DNA from: Rhodospirillales bacterium | GTDB taxonomy: Bacteria > Pseudomonadota > Alphaproteobacteria > UBA8366 > JADFVY01 | Assembly: GCA_024644185.1 (NCBI GenBank) | Contig: JAHELM010000024.1 | Coordinates: 1 to 12,967 of the forward strand | Direction: 5' to 3' | DNA: 12,967 nucleotides | Shown here: piece after piece, positions 6,514 to 12,967 of the stretch | How positions within the stretch are numbered: position 1 is the first letter of the stretch | Layout: every line of letters begins with the position of its first letter | Made by a program: the position numbers and the translations under genes | Notes under the pieces: generated by a model | The model's input: the letters and a program-made list of their open reading frames with translations, nothing else | What the model was told of the DNA's origin: nothing | Database searches by the model: none

Positions 6514-7025
6514 GTCAGCAGCGCCTCGAAAGAGACGCCCAGATCTTCCATGCGCTTGCGGCCGCCCAGGAAGGTCAGTTCGACGATGCAGGCGGCGCCA
6601 CTGACCGTGCCGCCGATCTTGCGGATCAGTTCCACCCCGGCCGACATGGTGCCCCCGGTGGCCATCAGATCGTCGAGAATCACGACCTTGTTGCCCCTGG
6701 CGATGGCGTCGGCCTGGATTTCCACCGTGTCGTCGCCGTATTCCAGGCTGTAGCTGTGGCCGACGATGTCGCCCGGCAGCTTGCCCTTCTTGCGCAGCAT
6801 GGCAAAACCGATGCCGAGCTGCAGGGCCAGCGGCGCGGCGACCAGGAATCCCCGGCTCTCGACGCCGACCAGCACGTCCGGCTCCCAATCCGCCACCGTC
6901 GCCGCCATCTTGGCGGTGCAGTAATGCCAGGCGCGCGGATGCGCCAGCATCGGCGAGATGTCGTAGAACAGGATACCCGGCTTGGGAAAGTCCGGGATGC
7001 CGCGGATATGCTGCTTCAGGTCCAT
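6501..7025 (-). CDS. apt: adenine phosphoribosyltransferase
   Basis: Makes AMP and pyrophosphate from adenine and PRPP in purine salvage, in the cytoplasm. At 174 residues it has the usual Apt length. Seen: the Apt-specific N-terminus HIRGIPDFPKPGILFYDISP (6-25), VGVESRGF (53-60), the flexible-loop basic stretch RKKGKLPG (78-85), YGDDTVEIQ (96-104) and the PRPP-binding motif VVILDDLMATGGT (114-126). The ATG at 7025 is chosen because family similarity begins there; an AAGGGG ribosome site lies upstream. The frame extends further upstream, but with unrelated sequence. Its last 13 bases overlap the 3' end of the convergent PAS gene. The nearest terminator on this strand is about 1 kb downstream. 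Confidence 0.97.
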   Translation of the reverse strand: MDLKQHIRGIPDFPKPGILFYDISPMLAHPRAWHYCTAKMAATVADWEPDVLVGVESRGFLVAAPLALQLGIGFAMLRKKGKLPGDIVGHSYSLEYGDDTVEIQADAIARGNKVVILDDLMATGGTMSAGVELIRKIGGTVSGAACIVELTFLGGRKRMEDLGVSFEALLTYDE

Positions 7026-7215
7026 GGCTGAGCTGTGCCCCTTGCTGACGGCCGGCCGATAAAAAAGCGGCCGCATGGTACCGACGCCCGCCCCGCCGGG
7101 CAACCGACAACAGCAGGGTGGCGGATTTTCCGGAACAAGGGCCGCGCGGCGGAGATTCCGGGCGGTTTCCCGGCGGCATCGGCCTGCCGGTCAACGCCGC
7201 CGGCGCGGATTCCGG

Positions 7216-7947
7216 TCAGAAGCGCAGGGCGGCGCCCACCGTCACCGTGTTGATCTTCAGGTCCTGATCCCAGGAATAGGGAAGGCCGCCGGACAGGCCG
7301 GTCATGGTCAGGCTGTCGAACCGGATATATTCGTATTCGATGTTGACGCTCAGCTGCCTGGACAGGGCGTAGCCGATGCCGACGCCAGCGGTCCAGCCGG
7401 TCTCAATGCCGTCGCTGCCCGCATCGATCGCGGAAGGGCCGCAGGCGCCGGCCGTGCAACTGTCCTTCACCGCCAGGTCGAGATCGGCAAAGGCCGCGCC
7501 GCCCTTCATGTAGTACAGCATCCGGTCCGGCGCGAAGCCGATCCGCCCGGTGAGTTCCGCATAGGGGCCGGTGGCGAGGACCGAGACGGTGTCCAGGCCG
7601 CCCGAAGCGGGATCGGCCCCGTCACCCTGCACGCCCAGATATCCCAGACCGGCCTCCACGCCCATGACCAGCCCGACGGATTCCCAGTCGTAGCCGACGC
7701 GGGCGCCGCCGATCGTTCCCTCGACATTGTGGCCCCAGCCGTTACCGGCACCGTTATAGATGTTGGCGCCGGTTTCGATCGTGGTGTTCTTGCCCCAGCC
7801 ATAGCCGATATAGCCGCCGGCATGGACACCGCCCCAGTAGGGCGGCGTGGGCTGGAAGGTCTGGGCGGCAAGGCCGGCGGGAAAGGCGAACAGCGCGGCG
7901 GCGCAAAGGCCGGCGGCGAGAATTCGGTTCGGATTGTCGTGTCGCAT
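7216..7947 (-). CDS. outer-membrane beta-barrel protein (Omp25/porin-like)
   Basis: A 243-residue exported protein. The N-terminus has a basic start (MRHDNPNR), a hydrophobic core (ILAAGLCAAALFAFPAGLA) and a likely signal-peptidase I site after A28 (LAA-Q). The mature part alternates glycine/aromatic strands such as WGGVHAGGYIGYGWG (38-52), GGARVGYDWE and GWTAGVGIGYALSRQLSVN (184-202), typical of eight-stranded small barrels. It ends in phenylalanine (VTVGAALRF), the signal for BAM insertion. Cysteines 164 and 169 may form a disulphide in a loop. The start at 7947 is preferred over the ATG at 7962 because GGAG lies 9 bases before it, while nothing precedes the earlier one. A TATAGT in the upstream region (near 8010 on this strand) could be its -10 box. 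It probably contributes to surface structure; pore function is not shown. Confidence 0.85.
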   Translation of the reverse strand: MRHDNPNRILAAGLCAAALFAFPAGLAAQTFQPTPPYWGGVHAGGYIGYGWGKNTTIETGANIYNGAGNGWGHNVEGTIGGARVGYDWESVGLVMGVEAGLGYLGVQGDGADPASGGLDTVSVLATGPYAELTGRIGFAPDRMLYYMKGGAAFADLDLAVKDSCTAGACGPSAIDAGSDGIETGWTAGVGIGYALSRQLSVNIEYEYIRFDSLTMTGLSGGLPYSWDQDLKINTVTVGAALRF

Positions 7948-8066
7948 GGTCAAGGTCTCCATCCAATCGGTTGCGCAAGCGACCCCCCGATCGACAGCGC
8001 CCGACTATACCGGTTTGCCCGGCGGACCGGCTGAACTATTCGCGAAAAAACACGGAAAATCAGCGA

Positions 8067-8090
8067 GAAACCGGTTACCCAACCGGTTTC
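8067..8090 (-). terminator. hairpin over the stop codon of the ybaK-like gene
   Basis: GAAACCGGTT (8067-8076) pairs perfectly with AACCGGTTTC (8081-8090), a 10-bp stem with a 4-base loop; the TAA stop (8077-8075) lies in it. On the minus strand a T-rich tail (GATTTTCC then TTTTTT) starts about seven bases beyond the stem. It probably ends the transcript between this gene and the outer-membrane protein gene. Confidence 0.5.
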
Positions 8091-8578
8091 GCCAGGCCCT
8101 CGACGATCTCGGTATTGGGCGTGTGCAGGAAGAATTCGGTTGCCACGCGGATCTTGGCCGCGCGGATGCCGGCACCGAGGATGACGAAGGGCCGCCGCAT
8201 GACCTCGCCATCGATCCACAGCGGCAACTCCGCTGGCAGGCCCGGCGGCGTCACTCCGCCCAGTTCCATGCCGGTGATGCGCTTGGTCTCGCCGGGGTCG
8301 GCGAAGGACACCTTGCGCGCCTCCAGCTTCTTGCGAATCGTCGTGTTGACGTCCAGCCGGTGGGTGGCCAGCACCACACAGGCGGCGAATTTCTCTTCGC
8401 CGGTCTTCGATTTCACCAGGATGGCGTTGGCCGAATCCTCCAGCGCATGGCCGTAGCGCGCGCAGAATGCGGCGGTGTCCGCCAGGTCGGGGTCGCAGTC
8501 CATCACCTCGTAGGGGATGCCGGCGGCATCCATCGCCGCGCGCACGACAGGGGGCAGTCGGTCCTTCAGATCGCTCAT
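8075..8578 (-). CDS. YbaK/EbsC-family aminoacyl-tRNA deacylase
   Basis: A 167-residue protein of the YbaK / prolyl-tRNA editing superfamily, which hydrolyses wrongly charged aminoacyl-tRNA (for example Cys-tRNA-Pro or Ala-tRNA-Pro) in the cytoplasm. Seen: SANAILVKSK (49-58) with the conserved lysine K56, the LDVNTTIRKKLEARKVSFADPGETKRITG stretch across about 75-103, and GGVTPPGLP (107-115) followed by the LPLWIDGEVM strand. This order is the family signature. The ATG at 8578 is chosen on similarity; a second ATG at 8590 would add four residues, and neither has a strong ribosome site. It lies 49 bases after the 419-residue gene on the same strand and may share its transcript. The exact amino acid it edits cannot be read from sequence. 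Confidence 0.9.
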   Translation of the reverse strand: MSDLKDRLPPVVRAAMDAAGIPYEVMDCDPDLADTAAFCARYGHALEDSANAILVKSKTGEEKFAACVVLATHRLDVNTTIRKKLEARKVSFADPGETKRITGMELGGVTPPGLPAELPLWIDGEVMRRPFVILGAGIRAAKIRVATEFFLHTPNTEIVEGLAKPVG

Positions 8579-8627
8579 GGCGGCCAGCATAACGGCGTCG
8601 CGGCCGATGGCAAGACGCCTGCGCGGG

Positions 8628-9887
8628 CTACTCCGCCTGTCGTTCCGGATGGCTGATACTGTGCAGGGTTGCCTCGGCCCAGGCCTGGCCGTCCTCGGTG
8701 TCCTCGTGCACCAGGCTGACCAGGCACATCGCATCGCCGCAACCCACCATGCCCTCGACAATGCGGTTCGGCGCGTCGGGCCGGCTGGTGGCGCTGCCGA
8801 CCACGTTGCCGACGCGGAAATCGATGGCGCCGGGCATGCCCCGGGTCTGGGCGATGCGGTCGGCGACCGCGCGTTCGCCGGAATCTCCGGTCTCGCTGGT
8901 GGTCTCGAAGCTGGTTCCGTGCATGGTCCGCTCGGCGAAGGCGTAATATACCGTCTGACCCTCGTTTTCCTCGCCGGTGATGAAGTATCCCGGCAGAATC
9001 GCCCGCCATTGCCCGGTCAGCGGGCGCGCCATCAGGCCGCGGCGGAAGCCGACCCCTGTCGGCGCGGGCGGCTTGGCCGGATGCCGCCCACCGTTCAACA
9101 GGGCCCACAATTCGCGGATGGGCGCCTCGGGCAGGGTTATGTCCGGATCGATCTCATGCGCCCGGGCGAAACAGCCCAGCGTGGCGTGATAGAGGTCCTG
9201 TTCGGCGGCATAGGCGGGTGGCGTCCAGCGCACCGCCTGCCACGCCATCGCCAGGCCGCAGCCCAGCCAGTAGCGCGCGTCGTCGCGGGGATGCCATGCG
9301 GGGAAGAATTCCGCGGCCGCCACGGCAAGTTCGGCATCGTCCGCCATGGCCACGCCGGTAAACCAGTCGCGTGTCCACTCGCCCATGCTGGACACCGCAT
9401 AGGCGTCGCTGACGATCTTGTCGCCCACCGGCAAGGAAATGGCGATCGGGGCGTCGTCGTGGTCGTATTCCAGGAAACCGGCCGCCAGGTCCCGCAGCCA
9501 GCCCGCCATGGCGGCCTGCAAGCCGATGAAATCGTAGCCGCCGCGGTAGCCGGTCTCGTCCCCTTCCCCCGCGCCGCGATCCTGCCAATCCCAGACAATG
9601 TCCAGGGTCTGGCCGATGGCTTCCAGAAGGTCGACCAGCCAGGCGTGATAGCCGGGGCCAGCCGACGAGGTCTTGGCCGAGACCACCAGGGCCGCGCCGT
9701 CGAGGACGAATTCGACATCCTCCTCGGCCGGATGCAAGCGCACATGAAGAACGCCGTCGCCGCTGGCAAAATTCAGTATCAACCGGTCGAGCGGGTCGGC
9801 GACCGCCGCCCGGATCGCCGAAGCCACCTGTTCCAGCGCGCCGCCGGGCTCGTCCAGTTCGGCCGAAATCCTCAGGCCCAGTCCCAT
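8628..9887 (-). CDS. hypothetical protein, 419 residues
   Basis: I do not recognise this family. The frame, codon use and a good ribosome site (GGGAG about 8 bases before the ATG at 9887) make it a real gene; the longer start at 9941 has no such site. There is no signal peptide or membrane segment. It is acidic, with many tryptophans. Three parts can be seen: an N-terminal alpha/beta-looking region (1-105), a helical middle (115-262) with WLRDLAAGFLEYDHDDAP and DLYHATLGCFARAHEIDPD, which has a tetratricopeptide-like feel, and, after a proline-rich linker (270-278), a C-terminal domain (280-419) with YYAFAERTMHGTSFETTSE. Cysteines at 210, 239, 383 and 388 are scattered. It is divergent from a tandem pair of unknown paralogs and shares a promoter region with them, which hints at a common role. 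Confidence 0.8.
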   Translation of the reverse strand: MGLGLRISAELDEPGGALEQVASAIRAAVADPLDRLILNFASGDGVLHVRLHPAEEDVEFVLDGAALVVSAKTSSAGPGYHAWLVDLLEAIGQTLDIVWDWQDRGAGEGDETGYRGGYDFIGLQAAMAGWLRDLAAGFLEYDHDDAPIAISLPVGDKIVSDAYAVSSMGEWTRDWFTGVAMADDAELAVAAAEFFPAWHPRDDARYWLGCGLAMAWQAVRWTPPAYAAEQDLYHATLGCFARAHEIDPDITLPEAPIRELWALLNGGRHPAKPPAPTGVGFRRGLMARPLTGQWRAILPGYFITGEENEGQTVYYAFAERTMHGTSFETTSETGDSGERAVADRIAQTRGMPGAIDFRVGNVVGSATSRPDAPNRIVEGMVGCGDAMCLVSLVHEDTEDGQAWAEATLHSISHPERQAE

Positions 9888-10085
9888 TCCGGTATCTCCC
9901 GATAATCCGCCCGCGCGCGCGGGCGCGACTCGAAGAGGCACACTAACAACGCCAAGGTTAGCGGAGTATTAATTTGTCCGCCGAGGAATAAATCGAACCG
10001 ATTCAGGGGTCGTTAACATTCTTATCCGTAGAATTAAACGGTGCGGGTGGGCACGCCGTCTCGTGACGATATGGAGAATGGTGTC
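9888..10085. promoter_or_regulatory. divergent control region
   Basis: This 198-base region separates the 419-residue gene (-) from the tandem paralogs (+) and must hold both promoters. Seen: an 18-bp perfect palindrome of alternating C and G (CGCCCGCGCGCGCGGGCG, 9908-9925); an inverted repeat CTAAC-N9-GTTAG (9943-9961); and TTAG-CGGAGTA-TTAA (9958-9972), which has the spacing of a CtrA site (TTAA-N7-TTAA) with one mismatch. The stretch 9940-10040 is much more AT-rich than its surroundings and also holds TTAACA (10013-10018) and TAGAAT (10029-10034), but at the wrong spacing for one sigma-70 promoter. Confidence 0.5.
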
Positions 10086-10988
10086 ATGCAGCATCCCGTC
10101 AAGGGCAGGGTTCGCCTCGCCTCGACGCCGGTCCGGCTCTGGTGCCGGATATTTCGCCCTCAGGATCCGCGCGGCTGGGCCGATTACCATTGCGTTACGG
10201 CGCGCAACGGCCTGCTTTGGCTCCACACCCACGGACTGGCGCGCCGGATCGGCTACGACCTGGAAATCACCGACGTCCCCCGCGAATTGCGGCGGGAAGC
10301 CCTGGAGTTGATGATCGCCCTGGCACGCCTTGCGCGTTCGCGCGGAATGCTGAAGCCCGACAGCGATCTTACCGCGACTCTCGGCGGGCCGGGGCACGGG
10401 ATTCCGCAGACCGCCACGCTGCGCAAGGCGCCGCATTCCGACCGGGAACATGGCGCGCTGCTCAGGCTGGTCGACCGTGGCGAACCGATGCAGTCGCGCT
10501 TTCCCAAGCGGCTGTTTGCCTCCTGGTTGCTGGCATTGGCCGACGGCGGCAAGGAGCCGCGGCAGAAGGAGGCGCTGTGCCGCAAGGCGCTGGCGATCTT
10601 CCCCGGCGAGCATTGCGATGGTCTCGCCGGCGCCGATCTGCCGGACGGCCAGGTGAACAGCCCGGACTTGCAGGAACGCACCAATCTCGGCGCCTATATC
10701 GGGCTGACCGAGGCGCTGTGCGCGCAGCGCCGTTTCTCCGAGGCCTGCGGGCCGGCCGCCGAGGCCATCGCCCGCTGCCCTGGCTGGGCGGCGCGGTATC
10801 GCGACCGGCTTCTGCAGTCGAGTCCGGTTCGCGATCCCTATCTGCAATTCTGGAAGGATCTGAACGTGTCCGAGATCGTCGGCCGCCTGCGCGGCGCGGC
10901 GCCGGCGCCCGCGGATGCACCGCGAAAACCCTTCGCATTCGGCAGGCGGCCGAAAGACCCCTACGCCGAATTGCTGGCGCGCGGCTAG
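10086..10988 (+). CDS. hypothetical protein, first of a tandem paralog pair
   Basis: A 300-residue cytoplasmic protein of unknown function. Seen: GWADYHCV (30-37), LLWLHTHGLARR (43-54), DLEITDVPRELRREA (58-72), HGALLRLVDRGEPMQSRFPKRLFAS (122-146), then a helical region with LCRKALAIFPGEH (164-176) and AIARCPGW (227-234), and FWKDLNVSEIVGRLR (255-269). The 'HTHGL...D-EI--VP' core recalls some DUF4261/DUF4026-like bacterial proteins, but that is an impression only. The ATG at 10086 is chosen over the GTG at 10041 because GGAG lies 9 bases upstream and because the neighbour starts with the same MQHP and aligns from there. The stop is 7 bases before the paralog's ATG, so the two are co-transcribed. 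The proline/basic tail after 271 is not shared with the paralog. Confidence 0.82.
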   Translation: MQHPVKGRVRLASTPVRLWCRIFRPQDPRGWADYHCVTARNGLLWLHTHGLARRIGYDLEITDVPRELRREALELMIALARLARSRGMLKPDSDLTATLGGPGHGIPQTATLRKAPHSDREHGALLRLVDRGEPMQSRFPKRLFASWLLALADGGKEPRQKEALCRKALAIFPGEHCDGLAGADLPDGQVNSPDLQERTNLGAYIGLTEALCAQRRFSEACGPAAEAIARCPGWAARYRDRLLQSSPVRDPYLQFWKDLNVSEIVGRLRGAAPAPADAPRKPFAFGRRPKDPYAELLARG

Positions 10989-10995
10989 GCATCCG

Positions 10996-11871
10996 ATGCA
11001 GCACCCGATCACCCCCGAGACAAGGCTGGCCACGCCGGCATCGCGCCTGATGCACGCCATGTTCCGGCGGCGCGACCCGGTCGGCTGGGCCGATTACCAT
11101 TGCGTCGAGGACGCCGATGGAACCTTCTGGGTCCATACGCATGGCCTGCGCCGCCGGCACCTGCCCGACATGGAGATCGCCGGCGTGCCGCACGACATGC
11201 GCGGCCATGCCCATCAGGTGCTGTTCGGAATCGCCGCGCATGCGCGGACCGAGCGCCCGTTGAGCGCTCATGGCGAGCTGGAGGGCGTGTTCTCGGCGCC
11301 GAGCCAGAATTTCCGGCAGGCCGTGACCCTTTACCGGGCGCCGCACGAGGATGCCGCGCATGGCGCGCTGCTGCGCATCGTCGATCGCGACCAGCCGATG
11401 GAATCCGGCTTCCCGCGCCGCCTGTTCGCATCGCATCTGGCGGCTTGGGCGGAATTGCAGCCGGACCCGGCGCGGCGCGAGGCGATGTGCCGCCGCTCGC
11501 TGGCCCTGTTTCCCGGTTTCTTTCTGGAGATGAATGCCGGCGCCGGGCTTCGGCCGGACGATCCGGATCTGACCGATCTGCAATTCCGGGCCAATCTGTC
11601 GGCCTGCATCACGCTGGCGGGCGCCCTGTTCGACCAGGGCCGCGCCCGCGAAGGCTTCGGCTATCTGGAACAGGCCGTGGCGCGCTGTCCGGCCTGGGGT
11701 CGCATCCATCGCGACCATATCCTGAGGCATTATCGCGGTGAGGACCGCTACTATTATTTCTGGCGGGAAGCCGACATTACCGAGATATGCCTGCGATTGC
11801 GCCCGGCCAACTCCATGGGCATGGCACCTGCCCTCGCAGGGACCGCCGGGCCGGACGCGCGGCGTGCCTGA
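10996..11871 (+). CDS. hypothetical protein, second of a tandem paralog pair
   Basis: A 291-residue homologue of the preceding gene; function unknown. The two align without gaps from residue 1 to about 270: GWADYHCV (30-37), FWVHTHGLRRR (44-54), DMEIAGVPHDMR (58-69), HGALLRIVDRDQPMESGFPRRLFAS (122-146), MCRRSLALFPG (164-174), AVARCPAW (227-234) and FWREADITEICLRLR (255-269) all fall at the same residue numbers. D33, H35, H48 and H50 are conserved and could form a metal or active site, though this is a guess. It differs by a YYYFW segment before 256 and by its own C-terminal tail. The start at 10996 matches the paralog's MQHP; no strong ribosome site precedes it, so it is probably translated by coupling. 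Its stop lies 6 bases from the stop of the convergent dehydrogenase gene. Confidence 0.82.
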   Translation: MQHPITPETRLATPASRLMHAMFRRRDPVGWADYHCVEDADGTFWVHTHGLRRRHLPDMEIAGVPHDMRGHAHQVLFGIAAHARTERPLSAHGELEGVFSAPSQNFRQAVTLYRAPHEDAAHGALLRIVDRDQPMESGFPRRLFASHLAAWAELQPDPARREAMCRRSLALFPGFFLEMNAGAGLRPDDPDLTDLQFRANLSACITLAGALFDQGRAREGFGYLEQAVARCPAWGRIHRDHILRHYRGEDRYYYFWREADITEICLRLRPANSMGMAPALAGTAGPDARRA

Positions 11872-11877
11872 CAGGCG

Positions 11878-12966
11878 TCATTCCGCCGGCACCGGTTGAT
11901 ATTTTCCGCCGGTTCCCAGGAACTCGCGCCCGTCCTTGCGGTAGAAACTTTCCACCCCGGCATCGCGCAGCACCGCCAGCATGTTGGGCGCCCGGCCGCC
12001 CTCGGCTTCGATCCGGTCGAGCACGCGGCGCGGACCCAGCGTGTCCAGCAACTGGAACGGGCCCTGCTTCCAGGCGAAGCCCCAGCGCATGGCGCGGTCC
12101 ACATTGACGATATCGTCGGAAATCTGCGGCACCAGGTCGGCCGCGTAGGCCAGCGTCCCGCCCATGCAGGCCCAGGCGAAGCGGCCTTGCGCGTCGTCGG
12201 CGAAGATCAGTCCGGCCGCGTCGCCATGCGCCGGCAGGGCCTCCACCGACGGCCGCCAGGCCCCGGCGACAAGGTCGAAGGTCTCCTTCGCCCGGCTGCC
12301 ATCCGGGTTCTTCACCAGCTTGTAGAAGCCGCCGCCGGTCTTGCGGCCAAGCTGGCCGCGCTCCAGCAGCGCCTGTTCCTCGGGCGGGAACGAAGTGAAT
12401 TCGTGGCCCGCATCCTTGCCCGGCAGGTTCTTCGCCAGGTTCTTGCCGACGAAATCCATGACGTCGAGGCCGATCAGGTCGATCAGCCCGTACAGCCCGG
12501 TGGACGGGAGACCCAGCGGCGCCCCCATCAGCGCATCGACCATCTCCATGCTCAGCCCGTCGCGCAGCGCCGCCCGCGCCTTGTGCAGCCCGGCCAGCAT
12601 GAAGAAGCAGCCGATGCGGTTGCCGATGAAATTCACCGTGTCCTTGGCGTGTACCACGCCCTTGCCCAGCCGCCTGCCGCAGAACTCCGCCATCGCCGCG
12701 ACGACGTCGGGCGTGGTGTCCTGGCTGGGCACCAGCTCCATCAGCTTCATCACCTTGACCGGGTTGAAGAAATGCGTGACCACGATGTCGCGGCGCAGGC
12801 GGGCCGGCATGTCGAAGGCGATGGAATGCAGCGGAATGCCCGAGGTGTTGGTGCTGACCACCGAGCCGTCCCGGCGCAGGGGCTCCAGCTTGCGGAACAG
12901 CGTACGCTTGGTCGGCAGGTCCTCGATCACCGCTTCGCAGATCCAGTCGTAATCGGCGATCCGCTC
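11878..12966 (-). CDS. 3-hydroxyacyl-CoA dehydrogenase, N-terminus outside window, no hydratase domain
   Basis: Oxidises L-3-hydroxyacyl-CoA to 3-ketoacyl-CoA with NAD+ in beta-oxidation. The 362 visible residues begin inside the NAD-binding domain (IADYDWICEAVIEDLPTK, family 'aDcDlviEAv-E---K'), so the GxGxxG start lies beyond the right edge. Next come SVVSTNTSGIPLHSI, VVTHFFNPVKVMKLMELV (catalytic histidine in THFFNP) and GKGVVHAKDTVNFIGNRIG, marking the junction to the first C-terminal dehydrogenase domain. A second, degenerate dehydrogenase domain follows (WACMGGTLAYAADLVPQIS, AMRWGFAWKQGPFQLLDTLG). This two-repeat layout is that of FadN/YusL-type enzymes of about 780 residues, which then continue into an enoyl-CoA hydratase domain. 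Here the protein stops at GGKYQPVPAE, just where that domain should begin. It converges with the paralog pair, with a 6-base gap. Confidence 0.9.
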   Translation of the reverse strand, partial: ERIADYDWICEAVIEDLPTKRTLFRKLEPLRRDGSVVSTNTSGIPLHSIAFDMPARLRRDIVVTHFFNPVKVMKLMELVPSQDTTPDVVAAMAEFCGRRLGKGVVHAKDTVNFIGNRIGCFFMLAGLHKARAALRDGLSMEMVDALMGAPLGLPSTGLYGLIDLIGLDVMDFVGKNLAKNLPGKDAGHEFTSFPPEEQALLERGQLGRKTGGGFYKLVKNPDGSRAKETFDLVAGAWRPSVEALPAHGDAAGLIFADDAQGRFAWACMGGTLAYAADLVPQISDDIVNVDRAMRWGFAWKQGPFQLLDTLGPRRVLDRIEAEGGRAPNMLAVLRDAGVESFYRKDGREFLGTGGKYQPVPAE

Positions 12967-12967
12967 C

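Noticed and set aside
5554..7194. Long minus-strand open frame (546 codons) across the PAS and apt genes
   Set aside because: It is out of frame with apt and antisense to clear PAS domains. Its sequence is low-complexity, rich in Arg, Gly and Pro, as expected of a GC-rich shadow.
7026..7215. Possible terminator or promoter between apt and the outer-membrane protein gene
   Set aside because: It contains GCGGCCGC next to a run of six Ts on the minus strand, but the palindrome has no loop. No properly spaced promoter boxes could be named.
7948..7962. Earlier ATG for the outer-membrane protein
   Set aside because: No ribosome site precedes it. It would also place five residues before the typical basic signal-peptide start, and the GGAG for the later ATG falls inside this extension.
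10041..10085. GTG start extending the first paralog by 15 residues
   Set aside because: The tandem paralog starts with the same MQHP as the ATG at 10086, and a good GGAG serves that ATG.
10915..10995. N-terminal extension of the second paralog into the first
   Set aside because: It would overlap the end of the first gene by over 70 bases, and the added residues match nothing in the paralog.

Overview
The window is about 13 kb of GC-rich DNA with dense gene packing and no RNA gene, CRISPR array or insertion sequence that I can see. Codons strongly favour G or C at the third position. The gene families and possible CtrA-type spacing (TTAG-N7-TTAA) point to an alphaproteobacterium, most likely in or near the Rhodospirillales. 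That placement is inference.

Layout, left to right. (1) The 3' part of a periplasmic type-I substrate-binding domain gene (+), open at the left edge. (2) A CaCA-family sodium/calcium antiporter (+). (3) On the minus strand, a class III cyclic-nucleotide phosphodiesterase overlaps a 95-residue four-cysteine protein by ATGA. (4) Divergent from these, an AMI1-like amidase (+). (5) A four-helix membrane protein of unknown role (+). (6) A 359-base stretch without an intact gene. It holds a decayed minus-strand cytochrome b561 fragment and a well-formed minus-strand intrinsic terminator. (7) A double-PAS protein with no output domain (+), whose 3' end overlaps the convergent apt gene (adenine salvage, -). 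(8) On the minus strand, an outer-membrane beta-barrel protein, a YbaK-type deacylase and a 419-residue protein I do not recognise. (9) A 198-base divergent promoter region, then two tandem paralogous genes (+) of unknown function that align without gaps over about 270 residues. (10) A 3-hydroxyacyl-CoA dehydrogenase (-), open at the right edge. It stops where relatives would continue into an enoyl-CoA hydratase domain.

Most genes are unrelated housekeeping or transport functions. The most unusual part is 8628-11871: an orphan 419-residue gene facing a tandem pair of orphan paralogs across a palindrome-rich control region. Two other genes (PAS and hydroxyacyl-CoA dehydrogenase) end abruptly against a convergent neighbour, and a gene relic lies beside one of them. 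Together these suggest past rearrangement. I found no convincing defence, mobile or biosynthetic system.
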